DNA from: Wyeomyia smithii | Taxonomy: Eukaryota; Arthropoda; Insecta; Diptera; Culicidae | DNA: 64,000 bases | Direction of reading: 5' to 3' | Assembly (NCBI RefSeq): GCF_029784165.1 | Contig: NC_073695.1 | Coordinates: 56,281,290-56,345,289, forward strand | Part shown: one piece after another, positions 1 through 11,025 of the stretch | Numbering within the stretch: the stretch's first letter is position 1 | How the letters are laid out: the number at the start of each line of letters is the position of its first letter | Position numbers and translations under genes: made by a program | Notes under the pieces: model-generated | Seen by the model: only the letters and a program-made list of their open reading frames with translations | Databases searched by the model: none | Told to the model about the DNA's origin: nothing

Positions 1-210
1 GTTGCTCAGCAGTTGGGCCAGCGTATAGCGGCCACAACTGTGGCATGGCTATGCATAGCGTAGCTGTTGCAGCGGGTATATCAGCATCGATAGTGGCAGG
101 GTCAGCTGATGCAACGACACTCCTTCACTAAAATGCTGTTTCAGTGTGGTAGCGGGAAGCATCAGCAGCAGGCTTGCATGAAGTGAATACATCAGCCAGC
201 AACTCTCTCT

Positions 211-360
211 AAGGCCTCTGCCATAGTAGACGCGAAAAGCGGCGCGAACCGATTCGCTCAGCAGCAGGTTAATGTACAGCTCTACTGATGGCTGTACATT
301 AACCTACAGCCGAGCGAATAGGTTCGCGTCGCTTTTCGCGTCTATTACGACAGAGGCCTT
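211..360. repeat. Long near-perfect hairpin 1
   Basis: Two 70-nt arms (211-280 and 291-360) are inverted copies of each other with 8 mismatches and a 10-nt loop. The outer end is AAGGCCTCTG and the apex reads AATGTACAGCTCTACT. No reading frame explains it. It could be a small fold-back element or a source of hairpin RNA. The same apex motif occurs in the hairpin at 1250-1410. Confidence 0.85.
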
Positions 361-435
361 ATAGAAGGGTTGTAACATTTTGTTCAGAAGAATATTACTG
401 TCGGTAATATTACAGAGATGCGATTGCGTTAATCC

Positions 436-1165
436 GATTTTGAATTGAACAATTGTTCTTTTGAGAACAAATAAAACACTTATTTAAAGAGTTAATAGCT
501 TTTGGTACGCGGTCGTATTAGCGGTAGATGCATTTGCCAACACTTCCTCCAGTAAAGCCGTGTCTAGTTTTCAATGTGAAAACACCTTTCTCATTTTGTT
601 GACCGTGCGCCTTAGTCCTCACTATCAAGGTAACACAGAGATGTAAGATAAACACTACATCCTACGATAAATTGAACAATTGTCGTTATAAGGACAACAA
701 ATGAATTAATGAAGATTTAATTTTGAATTAGAATACTTCTCTCAGGAAGTTCGGTTACATAGGGATGTGAAATGAAAATCTAAAACTGAAAAAAGTGAGA
801 AAAATTTCAAATGCTAATAAATCGGTTAGTTTTCGATGGATTTCCTTCGTTTTTGCAGCAATCGATTAGAAAATCTTCTAAAATTCCTACCAAATGCATT
901 CAAATTGCAATTTTATCATTCGAACAATTGCACTATTGAAAACTCTTAAGACTTGTCAAAACACAAAATTCGACCTCTGATTGGTCGTTATACCGCGCTT
1001 TCCCAAGCACGGTCGGCAGAGTTATGGACCTAGTAAATTGGGAATGCATCATTTGGCCTATATAAGAGCTTCATCAGATAATAAACAAACATTTCATCGG
1101 ATATTAAATTGAACAACTGAAATTTGAAGAACACAAATGATTATTTGAAGAGTTAATATTTTCTC
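436..1165. repeat. Three degenerate copies of a ~65-bp unit
   Basis: Units at about 436-500, 664-730 and 1098-1165 share the core AAATTGAACAATTG, then a purine-rich AAGRACAAC segment, then ATGATTATTTGAAGAGTTAA or close variants. They are direct repeats spaced 230-430 bp apart, lying between the two hairpins. Function unknown. They could be remnants of one ancient tandem or of a mobile element. Confidence 0.5.
976..1095 (+). promoter_or_regulatory. Promoter-like CCAAT/TATA block
   Basis: An inverted CCAAT box (CTGATTGGTCG, core 980-984) lies about 75 bp before a TATA box, CCTATATAAGAG (TATA core about 1058-1065). This is the spacing of a classic RNA polymerase II core promoter, with initiation expected near 1088-1095. 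No recognisable coding sequence follows; the next structure is hairpin 2 at 1250. It could be the promoter of a non-coding transcript, a relic, or chance. Confidence 0.25.
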
Positions 1166-1249
1166 GTTTTGCGCTATAATCCAAAGTTAATTATCTTCAT
1201 CTACATGCATACTATGACTATTATTACGTGTTTGCGTCGCTTAGTGTTT

Positions 1250-1410
1250 GGCTACGGTCATGCAGAACGCAAATAACGGCCCGTTGCGATTCGGCAAGAC
1301 GAAATGTGTTGAAATGTATAGCTCTACTTCGTCTTAAAAAGAGCTGTACATTTCACCACGGAAAGGCGAATCGCATCGCGCCGGCATTCGCGTTCTGCAT
1401 AACCGTAGCC
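1250..1410. repeat. Long hairpin 2
   Basis: Arms 1250-1325 and 1340-1410 are inverted copies with a few mismatches and short indels, around a 14-nt loop. The outer end is GGCTACGG and the apex is GAAATGTAYAGCTCT, matching the apex of hairpin 1 although the outer stems differ. The frame open across it (1228-1581) is a by-product of the palindrome and shows no protein motif. Confidence 0.8.
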
Positions 1411-1956
1411 TTTGTTCCGTTCCCGTTTAATGATGTCGTATTAAATGTGCATATTACAATTCGGCAGTACTTCAACTTCTCATTTGCACAAAATTTAAAA
1501 ATATTCAATGAACTTCATTCAAAATATCAGACAAAAAGAAATTACAATACTGCCAATGAACGGTCAACGTTTATTTACTAGAAAAAATGACTGACACGCA
1601 AGCAGCCGGGTTATCTTTCTTGTAAAAGTATTCTACTTCAACCTTGCGGTCGTGGCTTTGCATACAACCTTCTTGTGATTTTTTATCAGATTATCTAGGT
1701 TTTGTCATCAATTGATTGAGATACTATCGAAAAAATTGGTAAATAACATGGATTGTCCAAGTCATACCGAGCAATCAATCACTACCTCACTTCCCAAGCG
1801 CAGCCGACAGTAAAGTATACAACCGATCTGACTAGCTTTTTTTCTCAGAGTTCATTTTTAGGCCACAGCCGGTGCAGTTTTCAAAACTGTTTTACTTTCC
1901 TTGCCATTTTCTATTCTGCTGCGCTCCTTGCAAATAAACTATAATCGAATGTTCGC
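1411..1956. other. No gene seen
   Basis: AT-rich sequence with only short, motif-free reading frames (for example 1753-1944). No splice-linked coding signal, RNA gene or clear repeat was recognised. Confidence 0.5.
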
Positions 1957-2222
1957 TTTGAGCAATTCCACAAAGAAACGGACAACCAATTTAATCCATT
2001 TTTGATTTGGCTGAAACTTTGTATAGACGTTTTTATGAACAAAAGATACCATTTTGTGTTATTGGTTTAATTTTTTGGAACATGGCTTATTTAAAAAAAA
2101 AATGCCATTTTGGGAAGGTATTGATGATTACAAATATTTTCAAAGTCAAAACGGTTTGTTTGATCGGTATGACGTCTTCGGCAAAGTTGTAGATAATTAT
2201 TTCGTTTAGCTTTTAAAATTAT
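1957..2222 (+). repeat. Single arm of a dispersed fold-back family
   Basis: This stretch matches, with scattered differences, the left arm of the inverted-repeat element at 18394-19414. Shared landmarks include CAATTCCACAAA, GCTGAAACTTTG.ATAGACG, CCATTTTGTG.TATTGGTTTAA and TTCGGCAAAGTTGTAGATAA. The second arm is missing. A further partial copy lies at 5569-5665. This is a decayed non-coding mobile-element copy. Confidence 0.6.
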
Positions 2223-2334
2223 TTTACTTTCCTTGCCATTTCTTATTATGCTGTGCTCCGCCCTCTTCCCGAGTAACTGAACCTTGATATAAAAGGTAGC
2301 ATTCGAACATTTTAACCTCATTTTTATTCGGGTT

Positions 2335-3095
2335 CGCCACAGAAGGCAGAATCACAAAAGGCAGAAGCACGAAAGGCAGAATCATGAAAGGCAGAATTTC
2401 GAAGGGCACAAAGGCAGAATCACTGGTAGCAGAACCTGACTCACGATAGCCAAGTGCGTGATGGAAAATTGGTGCGAATCCTGGTCACGATATCAAAGCT
2501 GCTATTCAACATTTATTATTTAATATTATTTGGTAATCAGACATAATAACTGGTCACACAGAAATGACCAGTTTTGATGGGAGGTGCAAATCAAGCCTAA
2601 TTATTAGATCCGAAACACGCAAACTGGTTTGGCTCAGGTCCTTAAGACTCTCACGGCATCGCGGCGGAGAGTAATTTTTCGATGTTAGGTATGCGGCGAA
2701 GACGCATAATCGAAGGCAAGGAACCGAGGCGGCACAAAGCCGTTGGGTTTCCGCGGTCCGAGCCGGCTGCCGACCCGCCGTCGGAAGCGGCGGCCTCTCG
2801 CATACAAACAACTGATCTACTGGTTTTCTAGGATTATTCAAACAAGTATTCTTTCCCTTAGTTAAGTTCGAACGAGCGGTAGCGAGTAAGGACAGCATAC
2901 ACTTGGACAACAGAGTCGGCCAAAGGCCGCGAGTGTGTGTTGTTAAAAAGGAAATAGAGATATTTTGATTCTGCCATTCGTGCTCTTTGTGATTCTGCCA
3001 TTCGTTATTCTGCCTTATGAAATATTCTGCTTTTCGTGATTCCTTCCGCCTTTCGTGATTCTGCCTTTTGATTTTCTGCCTTTCATAGGAGACCC
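2335..3095. mobile_element. Fold-back element with minisatellite arms
   Basis: The left side (about 2339-2440) is a run of degenerate 13-15-bp units of the type GAAAGGCAGAATCA. The right side (about 2963-3090) is the same kind of run in reverse complement (TGATTCTGCCTTTCGT units). The arms flank a distinct, GC-rich core of about 520 bp. Inverted terminal arrays of short tandem units are the hallmark of Foldback-type elements. The reading frame 2554-3102 (minus) runs through arm and core, resembles no family I know, and is probably a by-product of the repeats. Confidence 0.6.
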
Positions 3096-3990
3096 TTTTC
3101 ATTCCAAGACCTTACCGGTGGCATACGGATGAATATATTGAGAATTTATACGAGCATCTTAATCCTCGCAATGTCTCGTCATATGAAAATGATGTATAAG
3201 CGCAATTCCCAGAAGCGTGCGAAGGATCGGCAAAAGACGATTTCTCCGTCATGTGGTCGTGCCTTGGATACCACCCTCCTCGATTTTTTTTAATTTTCCC
3301 ATAAAACTCTAAATCTGCTATTCGAATACTATTATTTTGCTAACATTTGCGACTACGTCCAATTTCCGTTACCAAAATACCATCGCTCAAAAGGTAAACA
3401 TTTAATTATCGTTATGCTGAATTTTGAATCTTATGTCAGCCCAGCATTTTTGTAAACTTTAATGCTCACTCGCGAGTTTCATTTTACCGCGACAATAAAT
3501 GTTGTGGCAATAAATTGGCGAATACCGAGAGATTTTGGAGTTAATTCCCAAACCGTGTTACAGAAAGTTCTTTTTGAGACAATTCTCTGTTCCTGGATAG
3601 TGAAATATGTTTGTTTCAACACAAAGATAAGCACTAATTTTATAAGCGCTGTAAGACGCTGTGAAATAGATGCCATCCCTATTGTGGGGATGTATTATTT
3701 GAGTGGAACAATAGATAAAACGAATAGCAGAGAAGCTAAGAGAGCGATCGCAGCTGTAGTGCGGCGAGATTTTTGGCTCTCTCAATGCCTGCGGTGACCA
3801 ATTAGAATGAAATAAATAACCTGTGCGGATAAATTTTTGTATTGCCGGAAAAACTAAAGACAGTGTGTAACTAAATCCGGCAAACCGGTCGATAAAAACT
3901 AGGATGACAAGTTGTAACCGCTAGTGATTTCCTCTACTAACAGAGGTCAATACTAGGATCTCGTATAACCTCCCGGTACGTCGTCGTTGG
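3096..3990. other. No gene seen
   Basis: Contains short overlapping reading frames on both strands at 3462-3797, none with a recognisable motif. At 3250-3285 a segment, TTGGATACCACCCTCCTC, occurs in reverse complement near 8655, so part of this stretch is probably a dispersed repeat edge. Confidence 0.4.
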
Positions 3991-3999
3991 GGATTTTCC

Positions 4000-4400
4000 C
4001 CATCTTTATGTTGACCCAGGTGATCCTGGTCCTGGAACGGGAGATACAGTCGACGATGTGTTTACTGGACGAAGTTTCCTAGGCTGAGGAGATCCCAGTG
4101 AGTACAACGGATAGATGCGAGTACTCTGACTAGAAGGTGTAAACAAGTACCTTCCGAGACGACTCTTTGAAATACGTAAAGCCATTGAAGCCAATCTCGG
4201 CATTCGCAACAAGGATGCCAGAACGGAAGATAATGGAGTTTCTCGTATTTTCAAATTAAAAAACCAACAGCTCGTACAAATAAGCTGACAAATAAACTTT
4301 CGGATGGAACCAAAATTAAAATTACTGACCACCCTACCAGAAACCAATGCCGTCCTACTGTTCACTGCCCAGAGTCGATGGTATACTCATATGAATTACA
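4000..4400 (+). pseudogene. Possible relic of a non-LTR gag (ORF1)
   Basis: Translating the plus strand with stops ignored gives KYLPRRLFEIRKAIEANLG and, further on, FKLKNQQLVQ. These resemble the RNA-binding N-terminal part of I-type retrotransposon ORF1 proteins. Several stops interrupt the frame and no zinc knuckle is preserved. The minus-strand frame over the same bases (4006-4365) shows no motif. The assignment is weak. Confidence 0.25.
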
Positions 4401-4829
4401 CAGTGAGCTGAAAGACAAAGAAATTAAACAACTTTGAAGAATTACGCGTGACTAGGGGACAGAAACCATTCCTACTCCAACAGTAATACTAACAATCGAC
4501 GGAACCGTGATTTCAGAACGCTTTAATTACAGATAGCTTAGAGTGCGCACTCGCCCCTATCATCTGTGCTACAGTTGTTTTGACTTCGGACATCTCAGAA
4601 AACGATATGAAGCTTAGAATGTGGTATGCGCTGTTTGCTGCGGAAATCATGCAAATACCCCTGAAAGCCGTACTGCAAGAAGTGCCACAGCGATTTCCAT
4701 CCTGTTGCCAGCAGAAGAGCCCGACATACATGAAAGAAATAGAAATTCAACAGAATTCAACACATCATAGTAGACCATGGCATATTATATTCGGCTGCTC
4801 GAGGATTTAGGGTAAATATATAGGTCGTC
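4400..4829. other. No gene seen
   Basis: Two short opposite-strand frames near 4513-4810 show no motif. No RNA gene or repeat recognised. Confidence 0.4.
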
Positions 4830-5220
4830 GTTGTTGCGGCAACAATCAAAGAGTAGCAATAAAGTTTCCCTTTCTTGGTAACTATAGTTAACGAGACAAA
4901 ACCAAAGGAACGGTTTAAAGTAATAACTTAGCCTTTGCAATCACTAGATGTCGAAGTTGCATGCAATGCCAAGATTTTCGGCATTTTCATTAGCTGCTTA
5001 TGCTTTTTGTTTCATCGGTTAAAAAGTAACACTTCGACCGCTTTGAGGCACGATTTTTCGACGTACAATTGCGCTGAAATTTGGCTTGGGTACTTTTTCC
5101 GACAAAACGAAATTTTTGAGCCCTACCGCTAAACGATATTCGCCATGTTAGGATTTTTCTATACGTTCCATTGGCACCCTGATAAACAGTAATGCAGAAA
5201 CCCCCCTTGGCTACGCCACT
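4830..5220 (+). mobile_element. Decayed DNA-element copy, right-hand part
   Basis: The segment shares order and sequence with 19960-20650. Landmarks are a GATAACTATAG-like motif, then a TTTTTGAGC..TACC.CTAAAC block, then a GGCACTCTAATAAATAGTA-like block. Both copies end in an inverted motif that reads, from outside inward, AGTGGCGTAGCCAAGGGGGG here and CAGTAGCGTAGTCGAAGGGG there. No coding capacity. Probably a non-autonomous DNA transposon; superfamily not determined. Confidence 0.5.
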
Positions 5221-5560
5221 CTCACTGTTTGATGAGCCATCTTAGGATTTCAGAGTGTCATTTGCGATCGATTGCCGGCCTGTAGAAATCATTCCGGTCC
5301 AGGAATCCCCGTATTGGGCGATATTTGGGCGTTTAAGGCTGTTTTCCAGAAGCCGAGAACCGCCATCTTGGTTTAAAAAGTGATGTTTGTGGTAGATTTC
5401 CAGCCTTCGAAAGCCGAAAGCTGCCATTTGCCATTTGCCATTTTGGATTTCAAAATTAAGTAGAGTTCTAGCTTCTAAGCATCATCTCGATTGCGGGAAT
5501 ATCCATATCAGATGGTATTTTTCAGAATGCGGAAATCGCCATCTCGGTTTACAAAATGTC
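5221..5560 (-). repeat. Degenerate ~120-bp tandem repeat units
   Basis: Repeated motifs of the kind GAAATCGCCATCTCGGTTT and CCAGAAGCCGAGAACCGCCA recur about every 100-130 bp. They match, in the other orientation, the array at 33100-33810 (AAGATGGCGACTTCCGG units). Non-coding. The frame at 5242-5427 follows the repeat and is not a gene. Confidence 0.5.
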
Positions 5561-5568
5561 GTCTAGGG

Positions 5569-5665
5569 TCCAGAACGATTTGTTTAATCGGTGTGACGTT
5601 TTCGGCAAAGTTGTGAATAATAGTTTTGTCTTTCCAAAAAATATGCACCTTGAAAAATAAAAGAT
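5569..5665 (+). repeat. Partial copy of the 18.4-kb fold-back family
   Basis: CGGTGTGACGTTTTCGGCAA followed by AGTTGTGAATAATAGTTTTG matches the inner part of the left arm of the element at 18394-19414. Only this inner segment remains. Confidence 0.5.
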
Positions 5666-5907
5666 TTCAATGAAAAAACAGTGGAGTTTCGATTTTATCA
5701 CGATCAAAAAAACATTCTCCCGTGAATCCATCGAAGCTGTGGACTTGATGAAATGATAAATATTAGTATGTTTCGTTAGATTTCACTGCTATGCAACAAA
5801 AAATGTCTAACTCCATTATTTAAAAACTTTAACCAAAGTGCTTCATTTGTTTGATATAATGTCTTCGGCAATAATATACCTGAAAACCCAAAAACAAAAA
5901 ACAATTA

Positions 5908-6124
5908 GATAAGGTTAGCACTCCTATATTCATCTCATCACTTTTATTTGTCCAATTTGCCGTAAAATTTTACCATATATTCTAAGTGAAACATTCGACT
6001 ACTTCACTAATACGGGAGGTAAAAACATTTACCATAGAAACTTTGGGAAATTTGACGTTGAAATGAACAAATGAGAGTGATGAGATAAATATAGCTGTTG
6101 AGATGAATATAGGAGCGATTTCCC
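5908..6124. mobile_element. MITE, TA-flanked, GATGAATATAGG family (217 bp)
   Basis: The right end, reversed, reads GGGAAATCGCTCCTATATTC then ATCTCA. The left end reads GATAAGGTTAGCACTCCTAT then ATTCATCTCA. TA flanks both sides (5906-5907 and 6125-6126). No coding capacity. Its left end matches the right end of the copy at 62724-63249. TA duplication fits the Tc1/mariner superfamily, which is an inference. Confidence 0.7.
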
Positions 6125-6126
6125 TA

Positions 6127-8600
6127 TACTACTGATTGAGTTCAAAATCACAACATCTTGATGATCTTATATACAAATATATCCCAAATTTACACAAATC
6201 TTCCGAAGAACAAAAAACCTATTAAAAAAAGCCTCTGTGAAATGTGAAAATGCTTCTGTGGGTTAGAAAACGCAAATAGTATTCAAAATTATGCTACAAA
6301 TACAATATACAATAACAGTTTTGGCATTCCGAGTCCAAAATCGAATTCTTTGTCATCAAAGTGCTTGTCGTTATTATTATGACATGCCAAATAGGCACTC
6401 TCAAGCGTATTTTTGTTTATTATTACTAGCACAAGTTATTGCCGGTCTAAAAAGAATGCTAACTGTTATCTGTCAAAGATATAAAAAATGTTCAGCCTTC
6501 CTAGTAGTAGCTTTTTCGCTTCTATCAATGATTCAAACTACCGAACAATGCTTCACTCATAACGGCAATGTACACGGATTCGTATTTCCGACACAACGAG
6601 GAACAATTTAATGCTACCATTAACGAAGTTGTTATCCGACATTACATCAGCACATCCATTGTCGTTATCACGTACCCTAAGTGTAGTTAGCCGGTGACAA
6701 GGCTCTTCCAGATTGAGTAGTTTTTTTATGACAAGGACTCAATGTTTCGGTTTTATTTTTATTACGCGTTTGAGTAAAAACCCCGAATAAATCACTCTAA
6801 CGGTGTGTACTGGCCTTTTTTCATACAACAACAATCAGTCGCTAGATTCAGTTAGTACCTGAGGGATGATTCGATTTCACTCTTCAATGTTGAAGATTTT
6901 TTCCCATCTAGACAGTGATCCACGCTAGATTTCTCGAAGGCGGCCTAATCAACCTGAAGCTTTAAATACTCTTCTTTTAGAGTTTCTATTTCTAAAAATA
7001 TTATAACCTGTACGCTATCAGGTAAAAACTACTCTAGTTTAAAATATTGATTTCCAGCCCCTGTGAATGCAAAACGGGATTCGTTTTCCAAACGTTTGTA
7101 AACCTTGAGAAAGTTTTTTAACTTATCCAGGAAGGATAATCACATAGCATAAAACTTTTAGGAGATGAGTCAATAAGAGATACCAAAAACCAATGTTTCC
7201 ACGGAGCGGACTTTCCTTTTTCATGGCGCATAACTCCAAGTACAAGTTTTATGTTGATGTCATTCATCAAAAGAAACATACGTTTCATCGTAAAGCATAA
7301 AATGTACCACTTGAGTTATGGTTTCAATCCTTTCAAAATTGGTAGACCTATTTTTTTTCCTTCTGGTGAGAGTTGGTTCGACATAGCGGTCCGCATTCCG
7401 CACTTAACCACTTAGTGGCAATAATCCGGACCAATTTGTAACGTGAATGTTTTTCTTTCCACAGAACAGTGAAACTTAACGTTTGACCACCCTTTTTTAA
7501 TGGTCGACAATCAACCTTCCCACATAACCAAAGTTCATTAATCTACAACCAGCCGGGACGGACCGGAGACCGGAGCGGGCAGGGCTACAGACGGAAACAC
7601 TGGCTAGCGAGTGACAGCTGTGTGACTGCGTGGGTTGATGTTTGCCGGAAACTTTACTGTCGTCGCCCGGAAACACAAACAGAAATTGCGCTGGCAGTAA
7701 AATTTCCCACAGCAAAAGGGTCAGACACAAGGGGCCAACTTTTTACACCGGGTACACGGTTGCTAGGCGACTACGAAAGGCCAGCTCGGTCGGGAAGAGA
7801 AATGATGTTAGAAAGCAGCCACTGGAAAGAACCACTGAAAAAAAATCTAAAAAAAGAGTTGCCCGCTTGGATAGAGCACTTTTGTGGTTACGGGATTTGT
7901 CACTGAAGGACAGGAGAATTTGAGTTATTTCTTCATTTTCCATGCATCAGTTACTGTGCTGAATCGAAATCCGGACTACTGTTGGCTACAAGTTGTGGAA
8001 AATGTTAAATCAAATGTTAGACTAGCAAGAAGAGAACCGAAAGTATGATATGAATACAAAATTATATTCAAATCAAACTATTGTAGATTCATTATCAAAA
8101 ATTTTCAATAAAAAATTGAACAAAAATGAGAGACACAATTTACAAAGCTATCATATTCAAAATTGAGAGAAGATTGGCGAATCACCTAAAAAGCTGAATG
8201 CCTCTTTAATGAAGACGTGAAAAGTAGGCAGCGAAAATTCGTTTTCTTACTTATTACTGAACTCTTTTGAAGCTTCCTAAGGGAGTTCATTCGATTAAGT
8301 GGCGTACTCAAATGAAGCCAATGTTGGTAATGGTAATCTCTTTTCCTCACGCTGTAATCGAATTCCACAATTGCCATGACATTTTGCGTGTCCCGTTTTA
8401 TAGTCGAGCAAGAAAAGTTGTTACGTAAAGATAATTAAATTTGAAAAATTTAACAGTGCAACATGAATCAATAGGATACAGGTTCGATTCCCAAAAGAAG
8501 ACAGGGATTTTTACACAGAACCATCTTACGTATGAAAACTGTTTTAGTGGTGATAGACGAGAGAATCATCTAGCACCTTATTTGTACTTTTTTTCAATAA
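6127..8600. other. No gene seen
   Basis: AT-rich DNA. The longest frames (6291-6611, 7497-7730, 7622-7923 in two frames, 7743-7943) have no recognisable domain. 7540-7900 is less AT-rich than its surroundings and might include an exon or untranslated region of an unrecognised gene, but nothing fixes its strand or splicing. An ACACTGGTCGACAAA end of another MITE family appears at 8605 without a partner. Confidence 0.4.
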
Positions 8601-8989
8601 CACTGGTCGACAAAACGATAAAAGGGCACTCCAGAAAATCAAAATAGAAATAGTAGGAGGGTGGTATCCAAAACACGACCGCATAGTTGACGTAGGACTA
8701 TAATAATTTCATATTTTTATTTACAAGCTATGTTTGATTTCAGTTCGTTTTACTTTTGTAGTTTGCTTGATTTATTTTAACCAATTTAAGTTCAACATCT
8801 TCCAAAAGGAAGGTATTTTGGTTCGGGTGGTAATATCAAGTATCTAGGTCGTCAGCCCAAATTCATCAAGCGACACTTCAAACGACTTAGAACTAAAACT
8901 AGTTCATTGGTGGCCATTTCTACTGTAAAGGTCGTCTTTGACCACTTAAAAAGTAAAAAAGTCATGAAAAAAGAACCGTTCATTTTTGG

Positions 8990-9045
8990 CATGGTTCGAT
9001 TTTGGCAACAGACAAAATTCTGGCGTGTTGCCAAAATCGAACGGG
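8990..9045. repeat. Short perfect hairpin
   Basis: GTTCGATTTTGGCAAC is followed about 17 nt later by its reverse complement GTTGCCAAAATCGAAC, a 16-bp perfect stem. It may be the end of a small palindromic element. No gene context. Confidence 0.5.
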
Positions 9046-9114
9046 GTCTGTATTTTGATTATTTCTATGTAGCACTCTATCTTAGAAAAAAATATTCTCT
9101 TTAACATTCACAAT

Positions 9115-9356
9115 GGTCCAGAAACCAAATTCAGGGGGAAATTTGGGTCTAGAGCTCTATAGCAATGTTTTAGAGAAAAAATTTTTTTTTACAAAGTTAC
9201 TTAAAATTATTGGAGCTATAAAATTGTAGAACAAGGTTTTCTATCTACAAAAATAAAAAAGTTACATACTTGATAGCATCGAAAATTTTGGTCACACTTA
9301 AATATTGCTGTAGAGCTCTAGACCCAAATTTCCCCCTAAATTTGGTTTCTGTACCT
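9115..9356. mobile_element. MITE with ~55-bp terminal inverted repeats
   Basis: The outer ~55 bp on each side are inverted copies with about four mismatches. Inner landmarks are GAAATTTGGGTCTAGAGCTC and its complement. The ~130-bp core is AT-rich and non-coding. A target duplication is not clear, so the superfamily is open. Confidence 0.7.
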
Positions 9357-9701
9357 TTGATGAATACCTTTCATTCTAATACAGCGAATTTTCTTTATTA
9401 CGCGAAAAGGCAACCTTCTATAAAATATTTAATTGAGAACGATTAAGTAGAAATTAAACTTCCTCCTATATCTATTTGTCTTGCTGAAGTTGGCTCACTC
9501 ACGGATCACAAAGCGGCAAAGATGTCACATAAATTTTTTTCCTGCAGTTACAAGCTCGTGGAAAAAAATTGATAACGAAGCACAGTTTTAGTAGAAAATG
9601 AATATTCATAGAAAATTTGAAATTGACATAGAATCTTATGAACATGTTAACATTCAATTTAGGTCAGTTTAAACATTTTATCAGTATACAGAATCTAGAT
9701 A

Positions 9702-9733
9702 AATATCAATATCAATATCAATATCAATATCAA
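9702..9733. repeat. Hexanucleotide microsatellite (ATATCA)n
   Basis: About five tandem units of ATATCA. Too short to have an evident role. Confidence 0.85.
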
Positions 9734-11025
9734 GATGAAATGAATTTGGTTTTTCTCTATACCGCCACCGCGGGATGCAACTAGTATTGTCATATTGGAC
9801 TAAATTCATTTAGCTAGTAAAATATAATCATCAGTACAGCTCGTTTAACTACCTATTCAAAGATCTGTACAGAGCATTTTGGTTTTCGATTGTCTTTTTA
9901 ATACTCTATATTCAGTTATTTAAATAAATCTGAAAAAAGCAGAGTGTAGAGCTCAAAAATAAACAACGCATTTTGTTGTCCCCGGCGGCGCAGCGTATTT
10001 TGCGGCACCCGAAAAATCATATTGAATTCTGATATTTATTGCTATACGAAACATGAAGAAGAAGAAGACAATTCAAACGGCAATTCGATTGTGTTCCACG
10101 CCCCGCTGTGCGTCAACAGCGGCAATGTAGTTTTCACTTGGCTTGACTGCACAAAAATGAATTTCGAGTTTTTCTGCACTGATAGACGACGAGTAACCAG
10201 CGCTCTGTTCATACATTGCTTGGTGCAGTACTGTTTCCTGTGCCATTATATTCTCCTGCAAGACATCAGTTTTATTAACATTAACATATATATTAACAGC
10301 AGAACGTAACACTGTCTAATAGTAAGGGGGGCTACGAACTTTCCGAAAAAGCTTCAAGACATCAAAATAGTCTAGGGTCATGGAAGCTAACATTAGTTGA
10401 CCTATTGGGACGGGGAGATTCTGTCAAATTTTTTTTGCCACTGCTATACAGGATATCTTAGCAGGCAGTTGGTGTCTATTCATGAAGTCTGTGCCAGGCG
10501 TGCTCGCATATGATTGGTACATTGTTGGTGAAAATTCGTCCTTGAAACTTTTATTCAATTTTCACTGTTAAACAATGAAGTGATAATGAAAATTGAAGAA
10601 TCTCAAAATTTTCCATCATTTTATCAATCCAACGACATATTGACTAATGTGATCCATCATGTGGTTACATCAGTATAACCGTTTGAATTCTTTCATTCCG
10701 ATGTTACATCTTGGTTTTAGTTTTCGCGGAAGGTATCTCGATATAGTGCGGTTAGACGTAGTCCTACGCAGACTTGGTTTTCTCCTCCGGGCGACTGAAG
10801 AGCAAGGTGTATTTCACATTTGCACTACGCGGGAATCAAAGGACTCCGCGCGCGCAATTATTTTACGCTACATCTGACAAGCAACTGCTCACTCCTATTC
10901 ATTATGCACGGGAAAAACGAATCGGATACACATCAGCAAAAGAGAAAGCCGAAGTTTTACACCTGAAACCGAAGTTTTGCTCCTCAAAGCCGAACGATAA
11001 CACGCGGCGTCCGTCATATCATTGC
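9734..11025. other. No gene seen
   Basis: Opposite-strand frames at 10022-10312 and frames at 10659-11031 show no known motif. 10730-11010 is GC-richer than its surroundings. No RNA gene recognised. Confidence 0.4.

Noticed and set aside
1228..1581. 117-codon frame as a gene
   Set aside because: It spans hairpin 2; openness is explained by the palindrome and composition.
2335..2440. CRISPR-like short repeats
   Set aside because: No unique spacers; units are degenerate and contiguous, with an inverted partner array at 2963-3090.
2554..3102. 182-codon minus-strand frame as a gene
   Set aside because: It runs through the minisatellite arm and core of a fold-back element; its first part is repeat-encoded and no domain is recognisable.
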